64,000 nt of DNA from Limosilactobacillus pontis DSM 8475 (lineage in GTDB: Bacteria; Bacillota; Bacilli; Lactobacillales; Lactobacillaceae), in assembly GCF_001435345.1 (NCBI RefSeq), contig NZ_AZGO01000008.1:1-64000 (forward strand), given 5' to 3'. Each line of letters opens with the position of its first letter. Position 1 is the stretch's first letter. This document shows, one piece after another, positions 1 through 8,142 of the stretch. Both the position numbers and the translations under genes were made by a program. Under the pieces are notes generated by a model. It was not told the DNA's origin. It did not search any database and saw only the letters and a program-made list of their open reading frames with translations.

Positions 1-2
1 TC

Positions 3-98
3 AAATACCTGTTTGATCGACTACCCAATCAGAAAAGGAGCGACATTGAGGCTTTTCTACCATGGGCAGAAGAAGTGCAACAAGTATGTCGTAACTAA
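3..98 (+). mobile_element. IS66-family transposase, C-terminal end (cut by window edge)
   Basis: An open frame enters from the left edge and stops with TAA at 96-98. Its last residues contain IEAFLPWAEEVQQVCRN, which resembles the C-terminal tail of IS66-type DDE transposases (a LPW motif shortly before the end). Only 31 residues are visible, so it cannot be told whether the element is intact. It is convergent with the exopolysaccharide genes and separated from glf by two hairpins. IS66 copies often border polysaccharide clusters, which fits this position. The family call rests on a short match. Confidence 0.55.
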
Positions 99-105
99 AG
101 AAAGA

Positions 106-144
106 GCGTGAACCGCAAGAAGCCGCGGCTCACGCCCTTTTATT
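106..144 (+). terminator. Intrinsic terminator after the transposase
   Basis: GCGTGAACCGC and GCGGCTCACGC form an 11-bp stem with one mismatch around a short loop, followed by CCCTTTTATT. It lies 8 bases after the transposase stop. Confidence 0.7.
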
Positions 145-221
145 CATTTTCAATACGTATCGTTATTGACTGCTTACTGTATTATACTAAACAAAAGGTA
201 ATGAAAACCGCCTTAACAATA

Positions 222-260
222 TTAAAATGGCGAACCGAGAATCTATTCTCAATCCGCCAT
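222..260 (-). terminator. Likely terminator of the exopolysaccharide operon (after glf)
   Basis: Read on the minus strand, ATGGCGGATTGAGAAT pairs with ATTCTCGGTTCGCCAT (several G-U pairs) and is followed by TTTTAATATT. It starts about 10 bases beyond the glf stop. Confidence 0.6.
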
Positions 261-269
261 CAAATTTTA

Positions 270-1388
270 TTACTTAAATTCCTGGTCGACTGACTTTAAT
301 GCAGCCCCCAAGACCTGATCCATGTTGTAGTACCGGTACTGACCCAAACGACCCCCGAAAATCACGTTATCGGCCTTTTCTTTAGCCAATTGAGCGTACT
401 TGGTGTAGAGTTCGTTGTTACGTTGGTTGTTAACCGGGTAGTATGGTTCATCACCACGGTGCCAGTCAGCTGGATACTCACGGGTGATGATCGTCTTGTC
501 CTTGTCACCCTTACTAAATTCAAAGTGCTTATGCTCAATGATTCGGGTGTATGGCGTCTCAGCATCAGTGTAGTTGATGACCGCGTTCCCCTGGTAATTA
601 CCAACGGGCTTCTCTTCGGTCTCAAAGTGAAGGCTCCGGTATTGTAATTCCCCCAGCTGGTAGTCGAAGAACTGATCGATCATTCCAGTAAAGACAATCT
701 TAGGGTAATCCTTAAGGTATTCATCCTTCTTGGCAAAGAAGTCAACGCCGGTCTCAACGTCGATCAGGTCACTGGCTAGCATCTTTTCAACAATCTGGGT
801 GTAGCCGCCAATTGGAATCCCCTGGTAGAGGTCGTTGAAGTAGTTGTTGTCATAGGTTAACCGAACTGGCAACCGCCGGATGATGAAGGCCGGCAGCTCC
901 GTAGCTTTTTGTCCCCACTGCTTCTCAGTGTAGCCCTTGATCAACTTCTCGTAGATATCACGGCCAATCAATGAGATTGCCTGTTCCTCCAGGTTTTGTG
1001 GTTTCTTACCCGCCATTTCCTGGCGCTGTTCATTGATCTTGTCTTCAGCTTCCTGTGGTGTCCGGACCCCCCACATCTCACTGAAGGTGTTCATGTTAAA
1101 GGGCAGGTTGTACATGTGACCCTTGTAGTTGGCCACTGGACTGTTGGTGTACCGATTAAATTCAGCAAACTGGTTGACGTAATCCCAGATCTTCTTGTTT
1201 GAAGTATGGAAGATGTGGGCACCATATTGGTGGACTTGGATGCCATCAATTTCTCTAGTATAGATGTTACCAGCAATGTGATCACGCTTTTCAATCACCT
1301 TGACGCGCTTGCCACGCTTAGCGGCTTCGTAGGCAAAGGTTGCCCCGAAAAGTCCTGCACCTATTACTAGATAATCATACTTTTTCAT
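270..1388 (-). CDS. glf: UDP-galactopyranose mutase
   Basis: This flavoenzyme interconverts UDP-galactopyranose and UDP-galactofuranose, supplying Galf for cell-surface polysaccharide. The 372 residues have the usual family length. The N-terminus has the FAD-binding GAGLFGA motif (about residues 10-16) and an acidic residue near 33. Further on are the family's HQYGAHIFHT stretch (about 53-62), YTEKQWG (about 155) and the C-terminal GGRLGQYRYYNMDQ block. The ATG follows AAAGGG at good spacing. It is the last gene of the minus-strand exopolysaccharide operon, 15 bases after the Wzz-like gene. Its presence implies that the polymer contains galactofuranose. Confidence 0.95.
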   Translation of the reverse strand: MKKYDYLVIGAGLFGATFAYEAAKRGKRVKVIEKRDHIAGNIYTREIDGIQVHQYGAHIFHTSNKKIWDYVNQFAEFNRYTNSPVANYKGHMYNLPFNMNTFSEMWGVRTPQEAEDKINEQRQEMAGKKPQNLEEQAISLIGRDIYEKLIKGYTEKQWGQKATELPAFIIRRLPVRLTYDNNYFNDLYQGIPIGGYTQIVEKMLASDLIDVETGVDFFAKKDEYLKDYPKIVFTGMIDQFFDYQLGELQYRSLHFETEEKPVGNYQGNAVINYTDAETPYTRIIEHKHFEFSKGDKDKTIITREYPADWHRGDEPYYPVNNQRNNELYTKYAQLAKEKADNVIFGGRLGQYRYYNMDQVLGAALKSVDQEFK

Positions 1389-1403
1389 AATTAACCCTTT
1401 CTA

Positions 1404-2063
1404 CTAATTCTTTTTGCCGAGCGTATTTCTTTTAGCAATATCCTTAAGGGTAATTACAATAAATGAAATGATAATACCCAATAATGCCCCTAGAGCTAGG
1501 CCAGCCGCCACATATTTCTTTAATCCAGGCTTGGTAGTAGCGTTAACGGTCTTTGGAGATGCCTTTTCTAATAAGACTATTCGTCCAACACCAGGCTGTA
1601 ACTTAGGTAATTGTTGTTTCAAAGCTTTAGATGTTGCATTGACAATCTCAACAGAGTCCTTTGGGGAAGTCGTTTTGGCTTTCAGCGTGAGAACTAATGA
1701 TTGTTGGTGACTTTCACTGTCAATAGTGCTATTTAGTGCATCCACTGAGTATTGCTTCTTTAATTTTTTCGGTAAATACTTACGAGCTTGAACAGAGATA
1801 CTCTTATTTTCGGCTATGCTAGCATAGGTTGGCATCATATTAATATCAGCATTCACTCTTGTGTCATATGGATTACCATCACTTGCTTGAACATTATTCA
1901 AATTATGAGTAATCATGACATCTCGTGTAGCCGTATAAGTTGTTGTTTGCTTATGCTTAGCATAGATACCCATAGCACCGCTACCGACAATGGCTAAAAT
2001 AATAATTAAGCACAAACTTTTCCAGAACATCTGAGTAAGCTCTTTAAGAGTGTAATTTTTCAA
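1404..2063 (-). CDS. Wzz/CpsC-type polysaccharide chain-length regulator
   Basis: This is a membrane protein of about 219 residues with a transmembrane helix near each end (about 12-34 and 180-203) and an extracytoplasmic domain between, the layout of Wzz/YveK/CpsC co-polymerases. Such proteins set polymer chain length. I chose the TTG at 2061-2063 because GGAGG lies seven bases upstream; the longer frame to 2090 has no such site. It then overlaps the end of the polymerase gene by 20 bases, suggesting translational coupling. No partner tyrosine kinase (CpsD) is seen in the window. Base composition is AT-rich, like the polymerase and unlike the outer genes of the cluster. Confidence 0.75.
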   Translation of the reverse strand: MKNYTLKELTQMFWKSLCLIIILAIVGSGAMGIYAKHKQTTTYTATRDVMITHNLNNVQASDGNPYDTRVNADINMMPTYASIAENKSISVQARKYLPKKLKKQYSVDALNSTIDSESHQQSLVLTLKAKTTSPKDSVEIVNATSKALKQQLPKLQPGVGRIVLLEKASPKTVNATTKPGLKKYVAAGLALGALLGIIISFIVITLKDIAKRNTLGKKN

Positions 2064-3270
2064 CTTTCTTCCTCCATCCTTTATCACCAAGCAGTGGCAA
2101 TGAAGTATTTGCCAGCAAAGCTATCAAAAAGGGATCATAACTTAGATCAAGTAGGTGCTGTTCAACCACAGCACTGATAGTCACAATCATCATTACGCTT
2201 GCTAATGCATAAGAATTATTATGAATAGATCGCCAAGAAATAATCGTCATAATCAACAAGACGGCAATGGTGACTAAGATTCCGTAAATTATAAATAAAC
2301 GCAAAAATGACGAATCAATAAAGAAATAGCTATTCATCATACTGTGATCTGCCATATTTTGTCCGCCTAAACCACCCCAGCCATGTTCCTGAACATGCTG
2401 TCCGAGCAAAGATGTCCCATACTGCTTAAATGCCGCCGATCCATACTTAAGACGATCAGACAACAGGTGGTTAAGCTTCAACATAATATTATTAGACTTA
2501 TCATAAAAGGCCGTTAACATAATGATGAAATAAGCAGCAATTGTAGGCACGGTCCAATAAAAGGCGGCGATAAAGGAACTGATTATCTTTCCGCTTTTTG
2601 CTCTCTTACCGAAGAAAAATACCGGAATAGCCAATAACAGGGCATATACGTTTAATCTTGCATTACAGATAACTGTTATTACGATTGCTGCAATAATTAA
2701 GGCCAGGTAATCCAGTACATTGATCTTATCAAAACGTAGATAAAGGTAAGCCAAGAATAAGAAGAGTACATGCGCAGCAAAGTCGGTTGGATAAAGGATT
2801 CCCAGTGACTGACGAACGATACTGGTATCAGTTCCTCGATAATAAATCAAATTTTTAATTAGACCACTTAGGGAAGAACCAACCGTGAAAATAAGAAAAA
2901 TGGTACCGATGCTTAGATACAAGTATATTATTTTTCTGAAATTAACATTTCGTGCACCTAATACAAACATCCCCAGCGAGAAAAACTTTACGTCATGGGA
3001 AGTCCGCCAAATAACTACTAAGAATTCTAGCGCAAGTATGTTTATTATAAAAGACCTTAAAGAATTATTATCATAAATAAATATTTTTACTAATAAAAGC
3101 ACTACAGCAAGAAGTGCTATTTTTTGTGAGGCCTTCTCACTGACATAAGCTATATATGTAGTTGTCTGTAAAAAAGCAAGGATAAAATAAAAGCAAAAAG
3201 CAAAAAGGTAAATTTGTTCCCCTGTAATTGGTATATCTAAGAGTCGATGGTTTGCTTTGGAAACCTTCAT
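2044..3270 (-). CDS. Wzy-like O-antigen/exopolysaccharide polymerase
   Basis: The protein has 408 residues with about ten to twelve predicted transmembrane helices. Between the last helices lies a large polar loop containing LSDRLKYGSAAFKQYG and later SYFFIDSSFLRLFIIYG. That arrangement (DRL..G...F..YG, then D..Y/F..L..YG) is typical of lactobacillal EPS polymerases, which join repeat units on undecaprenyl diphosphate at the outer membrane face. The ATG has AGGAGGT eight bases upstream. The sequence is noticeably AT-rich, which points to acquisition as a cassette. Polymerases of this class diverge strongly, so substrate and linkage cannot be read. Confidence 0.75.
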   Translation of the reverse strand: MKVSKANHRLLDIPITGEQIYLFAFCFYFILAFLQTTTYIAYVSEKASQKIALLAVVLLLVKIFIYDNNSLRSFIINILALEFLVVIWRTSHDVKFFSLGMFVLGARNVNFRKIIYLYLSIGTIFLIFTVGSSLSGLIKNLIYYRGTDTSIVRQSLGILYPTDFAAHVLFLFLAYLYLRFDKINVLDYLALIIAAIVITVICNARLNVYALLLAIPVFFFGKRAKSGKIISSFIAAFYWTVPTIAAYFIIMLTAFYDKSNNIMLKLNHLLSDRLKYGSAAFKQYGTSLLGQHVQEHGWGGLGGQNMADHSMMNSYFFIDSSFLRLFIIYGILVTIAVLLIMTIISWRSIHNNSYALASVMMIVTISAVVEQHLLDLSYDPFLIALLANTSLPLLGDKGWRKKVEKLHS

Positions 3271-3303
3271 TCAACTTTACCTCCTATCAAAAACGCTCAT
3301 TCT

Positions 3304-3951
3304 TCAATAGGCGCCTTCGCTCTTAAAAATGCTAATAATATTCTTAAACATAATCTTAGTGTCAAAAGCCAATGAGGCCTTATCAACATACTCTAGTTCC
3401 ACGTCGCAACGTTCTGGATAAGGAATATTACTCCGTCCACTGGATTGCCAGAGTCCCATTGCACCGGGCTTAACGGATAAGAATTTATCAACCCTATTTC
3501 CATATTCAGCGAGTTCTTTCTTAACCACCGGCCGTGGTCCGATGATACTCATCTCACCACGCAGGATATTTAGAAACTGGGGGATTTCATCGATCGATGT
3601 CTTCCGCAGCCACCGTCCCAAGCGGGTGATCCGGGGGTCTTCCTCCGGTTCCAGTTTATAGTTATTGGCAACGTACTTTGCGTACAGTTCTGGATCGTTC
3701 TCGAGGATGGCATCAGCGTTAGCCACCATCGAGCGGAACTTATAGATCTTGAACGGCTTGCCATGCCAGCCGATTCGAACCTGTTTGTAAAACAGTGGTC
3801 CCTTGTTACTGCCGAAGCGGCTCACGATGAACACTACCAGGAAGGCCGGACTGAAACAGACCAGCGCGATGCAAGACAGCACAATATCAAAGAACCTTTT
3901 CCAGAAAAGGTACCCTTTCGATCGTTGCTTGATTTCTACCTTTTTTTCCAT
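3304..3951 (-). CDS. Priming sugar transferase (undecaprenyl-phosphate hexose-1-P transferase)
   Basis: This short bacterial sugar transferase (215 residues) should start repeat-unit synthesis by moving a sugar-1-phosphate from UDP-sugar to undecaprenyl phosphate. It has one N-terminal membrane helix (about 20-42), then KIYKFRSM, then LRKTSIDEIPQFLNILRGEM followed by IGPRP (catalytic D-E region), then KPGAMGLWQSSGRS. These are the conserved blocks of the WcaJ/CpsE/EpsE catalytic domain. The long N-terminal membrane domain of WcaJ is absent, as in most Firmicutes versions. It sits between the GtrB-like transferase and the polymerase. The sugar specificity cannot be read from sequence. Confidence 0.88.
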   Translation of the reverse strand: MEKKVEIKQRSKGYLFWKRFFDIVLSCIALVCFSPAFLVVFIVSRFGSNKGPLFYKQVRIGWHGKPFKIYKFRSMVANADAILENDPELYAKYVANNYKLEPEEDPRITRLGRWLRKTSIDEIPQFLNILRGEMSIIGPRPVVKKELAEYGNRVDKFLSVKPGAMGLWQSSGRSNIPYPERCDVELEYVDKASLAFDTKIMFKNIISIFKSEGAY

Positions 3952-3962
3952 ACTCCTATGCC

Positions 3963-4892
3963 TTATTTTTTCTCTTTTACAATATAGATTGGACGTTTCT
4001 TAGTCTGCATGTAGATACGACCGATGTAGCGGCCAACAATTCCCAGGCAGAGTAGCTGAATTCCACCCAGCAATAACATGATGCAGACCAGTGACGCCCA
4101 ACCATTCACACTGCTCCCTGGAACGATGAAGCGCCGGACAATTACGACAATCAGACCGATAATCGCAACAAACGCCGACAGTCCCCCAATCCAGGTGGCA
4201 ATCGATAACGGGGCCTCCGAGAAATCGGTAATCCCATCGAAGGCGTACTTGAACAGTTTCCAAGTCGACCAATCAGTGGTCCCGGCAACCCGCTCTACAT
4301 TCTTATACGGGAGGTACTTCGTATTGAAGCCGACCCAGTTAAAGATCCCCTTAGAGAAGCGGTTATACTCGGTCAGTGACAAGACAGCATCGACCATCTG
4401 GCGAGTCATCATCCGGTAGTCGCGGGCACCAGAGACAATCTTGGTGTCCAAGATCTTATTGATGACGTTGTAGAACTGGTCACTCAGAAAGGACTTGAAG
4501 CGTGCCTCCCCCTTCCGGTCCGTTCGCCGCATCCCTACGCAGTCGTATTTACCACTGGAGATCGCCTTGTACATCACTGGCAAGTACTCCGGCGGATCCT
4601 GGAGGTCGGCATCCATGACCACGACATAGTCACCGGTGGCCGCCTGCAGGCCCGCATAGAGTCCCGCCTCCTTACCAAAGTTACGGGAAAATGATACGTA
4701 GTGGACCCGGTCCGGATCGGACTGGTGAAGCTTGCGCATCTCTTCTAGTGAATGATCACCCGACCCATCATTGATGAACCAGTATTCGACCTCGACGGGC
4801 ATCTGCCGGACGACCTTCTCCACCGCCGAATAGAAGAGCGGAATTGACTCCTGCTCATTATAGCATGGAACGACGATCGATAACTTTGGCAT
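3963..4892 (-). CDS. GtrB/DPM1-like family 2 glycosyltransferase (bactoprenol-linked)
   Basis: The GT2 catalytic domain opens with SIVVPCYNEQESIP and carries the DXD-type VVMDADLQDPPEYLP (about 92-106). The C-terminal third has GTTDWSTWKLFKYAFDGI and then two transmembrane helices (about 231-255 and 265-290). This layout matches GtrB/YkcC proteins that transfer glucose or a similar sugar from a nucleotide to undecaprenyl phosphate. A GtrA-type flippase normally works with it; the only one in view is 7 kb away at 11536-11994. The ATG has GAGGTGG just upstream. It could decorate this EPS or teichoic acid. Confidence 0.85.
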   Translation of the reverse strand: MPKLSIVVPCYNEQESIPLFYSAVEKVVRQMPVEVEYWFINDGSGDHSLEEMRKLHQSDPDRVHYVSFSRNFGKEAGLYAGLQAATGDYVVVMDADLQDPPEYLPVMYKAISSGKYDCVGMRRTDRKGEARFKSFLSDQFYNVINKILDTKIVSGARDYRMMTRQMVDAVLSLTEYNRFSKGIFNWVGFNTKYLPYKNVERVAGTTDWSTWKLFKYAFDGITDFSEAPLSIATWIGGLSAFVAIIGLIVVIVRRFIVPGSSVNGWASLVCIMLLLGGIQLLCLGIVGRYIGRIYMQTKKRPIYIVKEKK

Positions 4893-4908
4893 TATACCAC
4901 CTCACTGA

Positions 4909-5676
4909 TTAATGTTCACCGTGGCCGGTAACCTTCCGTTTCAGGAACTTAGCAATCTTCAGCGGCCAATTCTGTTTCTCGAGGAAGACCCGGTTGACCT
5001 CCACCGTCCGATATTCCTGGTGGGTCCTCAACCAGGTATCTAGCAGGAGCTCACTAAGAAAGCCGAAGACCCGCTGCTCATATGGTGTGTAGCTGGAATA
5101 GTCAACCTGCTGCTCAACCTTGCCCAACACCTCAAACAGCCAACTACAGTATTCATCCAGCGGCTGCTTCTTCATGACCATCATGTTGAAGTAATGGGCT
5201 GAAGTCTGCTTCATCACGTGCTCAAAGGCCGGCATGTATTCCGGATAGTCCTGCTTCAGCACCTCACGCGTGATCTCCAATGGTGCATGTTCGTGAACGT
5301 GCAGGTAATGGGACTCATTTGTTTCAATATAGTAGTGCCGCTTCTTCGGCAGGATCACGTCGGCATCCTGGAAGAGCTGCTCGACCTGCTCCTGGTTGAG
5401 GATGGTCGACAAGTCCTTGGAGTGGCTCATCGACAGGTAACGCCGGTAATGAACCAGACCGAGGGCGTCGACGTCGAGGTTCTTCCATCCCCAGTAGAGA
5501 GCAGTTAATTCATTATAATGCGGGTTCTTCGCGGAAATGTTATCCCCCGTGTTGTCGCCCTGAAAGGTATGGTTGACCGCCGGGCGGACCTCCTTACCGA
5601 CAAAAACAGGCAGGTACATCGGATCATCCGGCATCCGGTAGTTCTTATGAACGGCAACTAAGATTTTTACTTTCAA
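4909..5676 (-). CDS. DUF4422 putative glycosyltransferase
   Basis: The protein begins KILVAVHKNYRMPDDPMYLP, contains HYNELTALYWGWKN and LGLVHYRRYL (about 70-95), and later DVILPKKRHYYIETN. These are signatures of DUF4422, found as a glycosyltransferase-like module in capsule and EPS clusters. I chose TTG at 5674-5676 because AGGAG lies nine bases before it; the longer frame to 5709 lacks a site. This gives 255 residues. It is the first gene of the minus-strand EPS operon; a TGGTATTAT extended -10 lies in the gap after recX. Donor and acceptor are unknown. Confidence 0.75.
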   Translation of the reverse strand: MKVKILVAVHKNYRMPDDPMYLPVFVGKEVRPAVNHTFQGDNTGDNISAKNPHYNELTALYWGWKNLDVDALGLVHYRRYLSMSHSKDLSTILNQEQVEQLFQDADVILPKKRHYYIETNESHYLHVHEHAPLEITREVLKQDYPEYMPAFEHVMKQTSAHYFNMMVMKKQPLDEYCSWLFEVLGKVEQQVDYSSYTPYEQRVFGFLSELLLDTWLRTHQEYRTVEVNRVFLEKQNWPLKIAKFLKRKVTGHGEH

Positions 5677-5739
5677 GATAGTAAACTCCTGTTTTTTAGT
5701 AAAATACAATCAAAGCAAATAATACCATTAATTCTCCCA

Positions 5740-6540
5740 TTAGGAAAGCCCTTCTTCCTGCTGGTCCAGCCAGGCCTGGACGCGGTCGAGGTCGAACCCC
5801 CGTCGGAACATCCCCTGCTTGAAGTGCTGGATCCGGTCACGCCCGATATAACGCCGGTAGCGATGCCACAATTTTGTGGCCGTCTTTTCCAACAGTTCCT
5901 CCTGCTGGTCGGGATCCTCCTGCGGGGTTACCTGTTCACGAATCTGATCGAAAATTGTACTTGTGTATCCCTTGGTCAGTAGCCCCTGCCGCACCTTCTG
6001 CTCCTGACGCATCAAGGGTTGGTTGCGGTAGCGGCGAAAGAGTTTCTCAGCCAGCTTACTAGCGTTGGTGCGCTGCTGATCGGGGGTAAACTGGGCCAGC
6101 GCATCGGCAATGTCGTTCTCCCCAATTTTCTTCATCCGCAGATATTGGCGAATTACCCCCGGCCCTTTCAAACTGGTAATTATTGCCGTCCGCACGTAAC
6201 TGGCCGCGTACTCGTGGTCGTCCACCAGGTGTTGTTCACGCAGCTTCTGGAGAATTGGCCCCACAAACTGCTCTGGCGTTTCTAGGTCATGGAGCTTCTT
6301 GACAATGTCACTCTCCGTCCGCAGCTGGTGGGCCAGGTAGTCCAGCATCCGTGAGTAGGCCCGCGCCTGCTGGTCGGCGGTCGTGATCGCGGCCACCTGC
6401 TTCTTATCCAACTCCATCCCCTTGATCAAGCGAAACTTGATCAAGACACTCTCAGCCACCGGGAAGGCGTACTTGCCATCCAGGTAGACGTTGTAACGGC
6501 CCCGTCGCTTCTGGGCCTCGATTTTGGTAATTTTACCCAT
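5740..6540 (-). CDS. recX: RecX family recombination regulator
   Basis: RecX binds RecA filaments and modulates recombination. The 266 residues match the long Lactobacillales form with repeated three-helix units. Diagnostic stretches are AYSRMLDYLAHQLRTESDI (about 81-99), ASYVRTAIITSLKGPGVI (about 133-150) and, in the last repeat, GRDRIQHFKQGMFRRGFDLD. The ATG follows AAAGGAGA with nine bases of spacing. It stands directly upstream of the EPS operon on the same strand but is functionally unrelated to it. recA is not in the window. Confidence 0.88.
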   Translation of the reverse strand: MGKITKIEAQKRRGRYNVYLDGKYAFPVAESVLIKFRLIKGMELDKKQVAAITTADQQARAYSRMLDYLAHQLRTESDIVKKLHDLETPEQFVGPILQKLREQHLVDDHEYAASYVRTAIITSLKGPGVIRQYLRMKKIGENDIADALAQFTPDQQRTNASKLAEKLFRRYRNQPLMRQEQKVRQGLLTKGYTSTIFDQIREQVTPQEDPDQQEELLEKTATKLWHRYRRYIGRDRIQHFKQGMFRRGFDLDRVQAWLDQQEEGLS

Positions 6541-6638
6541 TTTTCAGATTCTCCTTTACATCCGCCCTCCCCAACCGTCTGTATAAGTGTAAGCAGTGGC
6601 CGCTACTTATCAACACTAACAGTAAAGGAGTGCTCAAC

Positions 6639-6851
6639 ATGAGTATGGAACGTCAATTCAAGTCTGCAAAGGTGCAAGTCACGATGGTCGGGGACCAACA
6701 TCCTAAAGGGGTCAACCACCTCTTCAACAATGTTAGTCAACAGTTCAGCAATGACCAGCTCACCAGCTTGACCCAGGCGGTCGCCCTGTTGACCAACGAA
6801 AAGTGCGTTGGTGTCAACGTCATCGTCACGGACCACGTTACCCTCGACTAA
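6639..6851 (+). CDS. DUF1659-like small protein
   Basis: A 70-residue protein starting at the ATG eight bases after AAAGGAG; the longer frame begins at a GTG inside the ribosome-binding region and is less likely. It contains FKSAKVQVTMVGD, then a helical middle and SLTQAVALLTNEKCVGVNVIV. Small DUF1659 proteins in Firmicutes commonly stand immediately before a DUF2922 protein, as here. No function is established. The two genes look like a short operon ending at the hairpin at 7129. Confidence 0.6.
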   Translation: MSMERQFKSAKVQVTMVGDQHPKGVNHLFNNVSQQFSNDQLTSLTQAVALLTNEKCVGVNVIVTDHVTLD

Positions 6852-6871
6852 GCAAAGGAAGGTAATCTAAC

Positions 6872-7111
6872 ATGAAATCACTCAACCTCACATTCAAGAC
6901 CAACAAGGGCAAGAAGCACCTACTCAAGCTCAGCTACGCCAACAGCGACCTCGACGCCAAGACCGTCCGCCAGGCAATGGACCTGATTGCCGCCGCCAAC
7001 CTCTTCGTCAAGGGCGACGAGCAGCTATGTGCCACCCCGCTGGCTGCCAAGTACGTTGACACGGTCGACACCGTGCTTTTCAATGACGCCGAAAAGACCA
7101 CCAATAAGTAA
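6872..7111 (+). CDS. DUF2922 small protein
   Basis: The protein has 79 residues starting MKSLNLTFKTNKGKKHLLKL, the typical opening of DUF2922, followed by VRQAMDLIAAANLF. It lies 20 bases after the DUF1659-like gene and is preceded by GGAAGG. Both proteins are small and look like alpha/beta folds; they may form a complex. That is inference from their pairing and no function is known. Confidence 0.7.
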   Translation: MKSLNLTFKTNKGKKHLLKLSYANSDLDAKTVRQAMDLIAAANLFVKGDEQLCATPLAAKYVDTVDTVLFNDAEKTTNK

Positions 7112-7128
7112 TTCACCGCGAACAAAGC

Positions 7129-7162
7129 GAGCAGTAGCCATCCCGGTTACTGCTCCTTTTTA
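7129..7162 (+). terminator. Terminator of the DUF1659/DUF2922 pair
   Basis: GAGCAGTAGCC and GGTTACTGCTC form an 11-bp stem, followed by CTTTTTATT. It overlaps the 3' end of the convergent YihY gene. Confidence 0.8.
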
Positions 7163-8040
7163 TTATGCCGATTGTCACCCAGCTGCCAGAAGTGTTCCCG
7201 CTCACGAAGCTCCCCCTCATGGGCCTCCTGGAGGGTCGCATTGAGGACGGCCCCCAGCATGATCACGTAGCCGGAGCAGTCCAGCCAAACCATCATGGCG
7301 ATGAAGGCCCCGATCGTCTGGTAAGAGATGACGCTGTGGCGAAAGATCACCGTATAGAAGGAGAACAACCGCGACAGCCCCATCCAGAGAAGCGCTGCCA
7401 TGAAAGCCCCGGCCACGGCATAGCGCAGGCGGACCTTGGCATTAGGTACAAAGTAGTAAAGGAGGCAGAGGGCGATAAAGAGGACGGCAAAGGTAACCGG
7501 CCACCGCCAGGAGTTGAAGATATAGATATATTCACGCCGGAAGTTGAAGATCGGCTGAATGCTTTTCAGCACCTGTTCACCGAGACCGTACAGGAGGACA
7601 ATTACAAAGATAATGGCCAGTACCACAATCATCCAGATGAATGAGATCACCCGGTTGCTGACCGGATTCTGATTACGGGCCACCCCATAGGTTAAGTTAA
7701 CACTCCGCTGGAAGGCCGCGATCCCCTGGCTGGTCGACCAAAGGGCAATCAGGGCCCCGGTCGTCAGCAGGCCTCCACTCCCCCGCTGAAGGAAGTCGTA
7801 GATCAGCGGCTGGAGGAAGCTATAAACGGCATCTGGCACCGCAGTCTGAAGATAGCTCAGGACCGTTTTCGCATCGATTCCCACCATCGGCAGGAGGTTT
7901 CCAATCACCAGGACGGCCGGAAAGATCGACAGCAGGGTATAGTAGGCCAATACCGCTGCCGAGCTTGAAATCTGCGCCATCTGGAAGTGCTCCATTAGCA
8001 ACGCAATAAACCTCTTCATTTTTCCCGGCTCTTCTGTCAT
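7147..8040 (-). CDS. YihY/BrkB family membrane protein
   Basis: This is an integral membrane protein of about 297 residues with six predicted helices. The family opening SSSAAVLAYYTLLSIFPAVL lies at about 28-47, and AFQRSVNLTYGVARN (about 118-132) and FIAMMVWLDCSGYVIMLGA (about 245-263) are also characteristic. I chose the ATG at 8038-8040, six bases after GGGAGG, over the in-frame start at 8055. The family was long mislabelled ribonuclease BN; no enzymatic role is established. It has its own extended -10 promoter and ends against the convergent DUF2922 gene. Confidence 0.85.
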   Translation of the reverse strand: MTEEPGKMKRFIALLMEHFQMAQISSSAAVLAYYTLLSIFPAVLVIGNLLPMVGIDAKTVLSYLQTAVPDAVYSFLQPLIYDFLQRGSGGLLTTGALIALWSTSQGIAAFQRSVNLTYGVARNQNPVSNRVISFIWMIVVLAIIFVIVLLYGLGEQVLKSIQPIFNFRREYIYIFNSWRWPVTFAVLFIALCLLYYFVPNAKVRLRYAVAGAFMAALLWMGLSRLFSFYTVIFRHSVISYQTIGAFIAMMVWLDCSGYVIMLGAVLNATLQEAHEGELREREHFWQLGDNRHNKKEQ

Positions 8041-8066
8041 GACTACCCTCCCCAAAATATAGGGCT

Positions 8067-8075
8067 ATTATACCA
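8067..8075 (-). promoter_or_regulatory. Extended -10 promoter of the YihY gene
   Basis: TGGTATAAT on the minus strand, a perfect extended -10, about 27 bases before the chosen start. The -35 region 17 bases upstream is weak. Confidence 0.6.
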
Positions 8076-8084
8076 GACCAATGG

Positions 8085-8121
8085 TAAAAAATAAGGCCCG
8101 CTAGCAAATTGTTAGCGAGCC
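8085..8121 (-). terminator. Terminator of the YjeM-like permease gene
   Basis: On the minus strand GGCTCGCTAAC pairs with GCTAGCGGGCC around AATTT and is followed by TTATTTTTT. It starts about 20 bases after the permease stop. Confidence 0.85.
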
Positions 8122-8142
8122 TTAACATAAGGGTTAAATTAA

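Noticed and set aside
1404-2090. Longer start (TTG at 2090) for the Wzz-like gene
   Set aside because: It lacks an SD and would overlap the polymerase further; the TTG at 2063 has GGAGG at ideal spacing.
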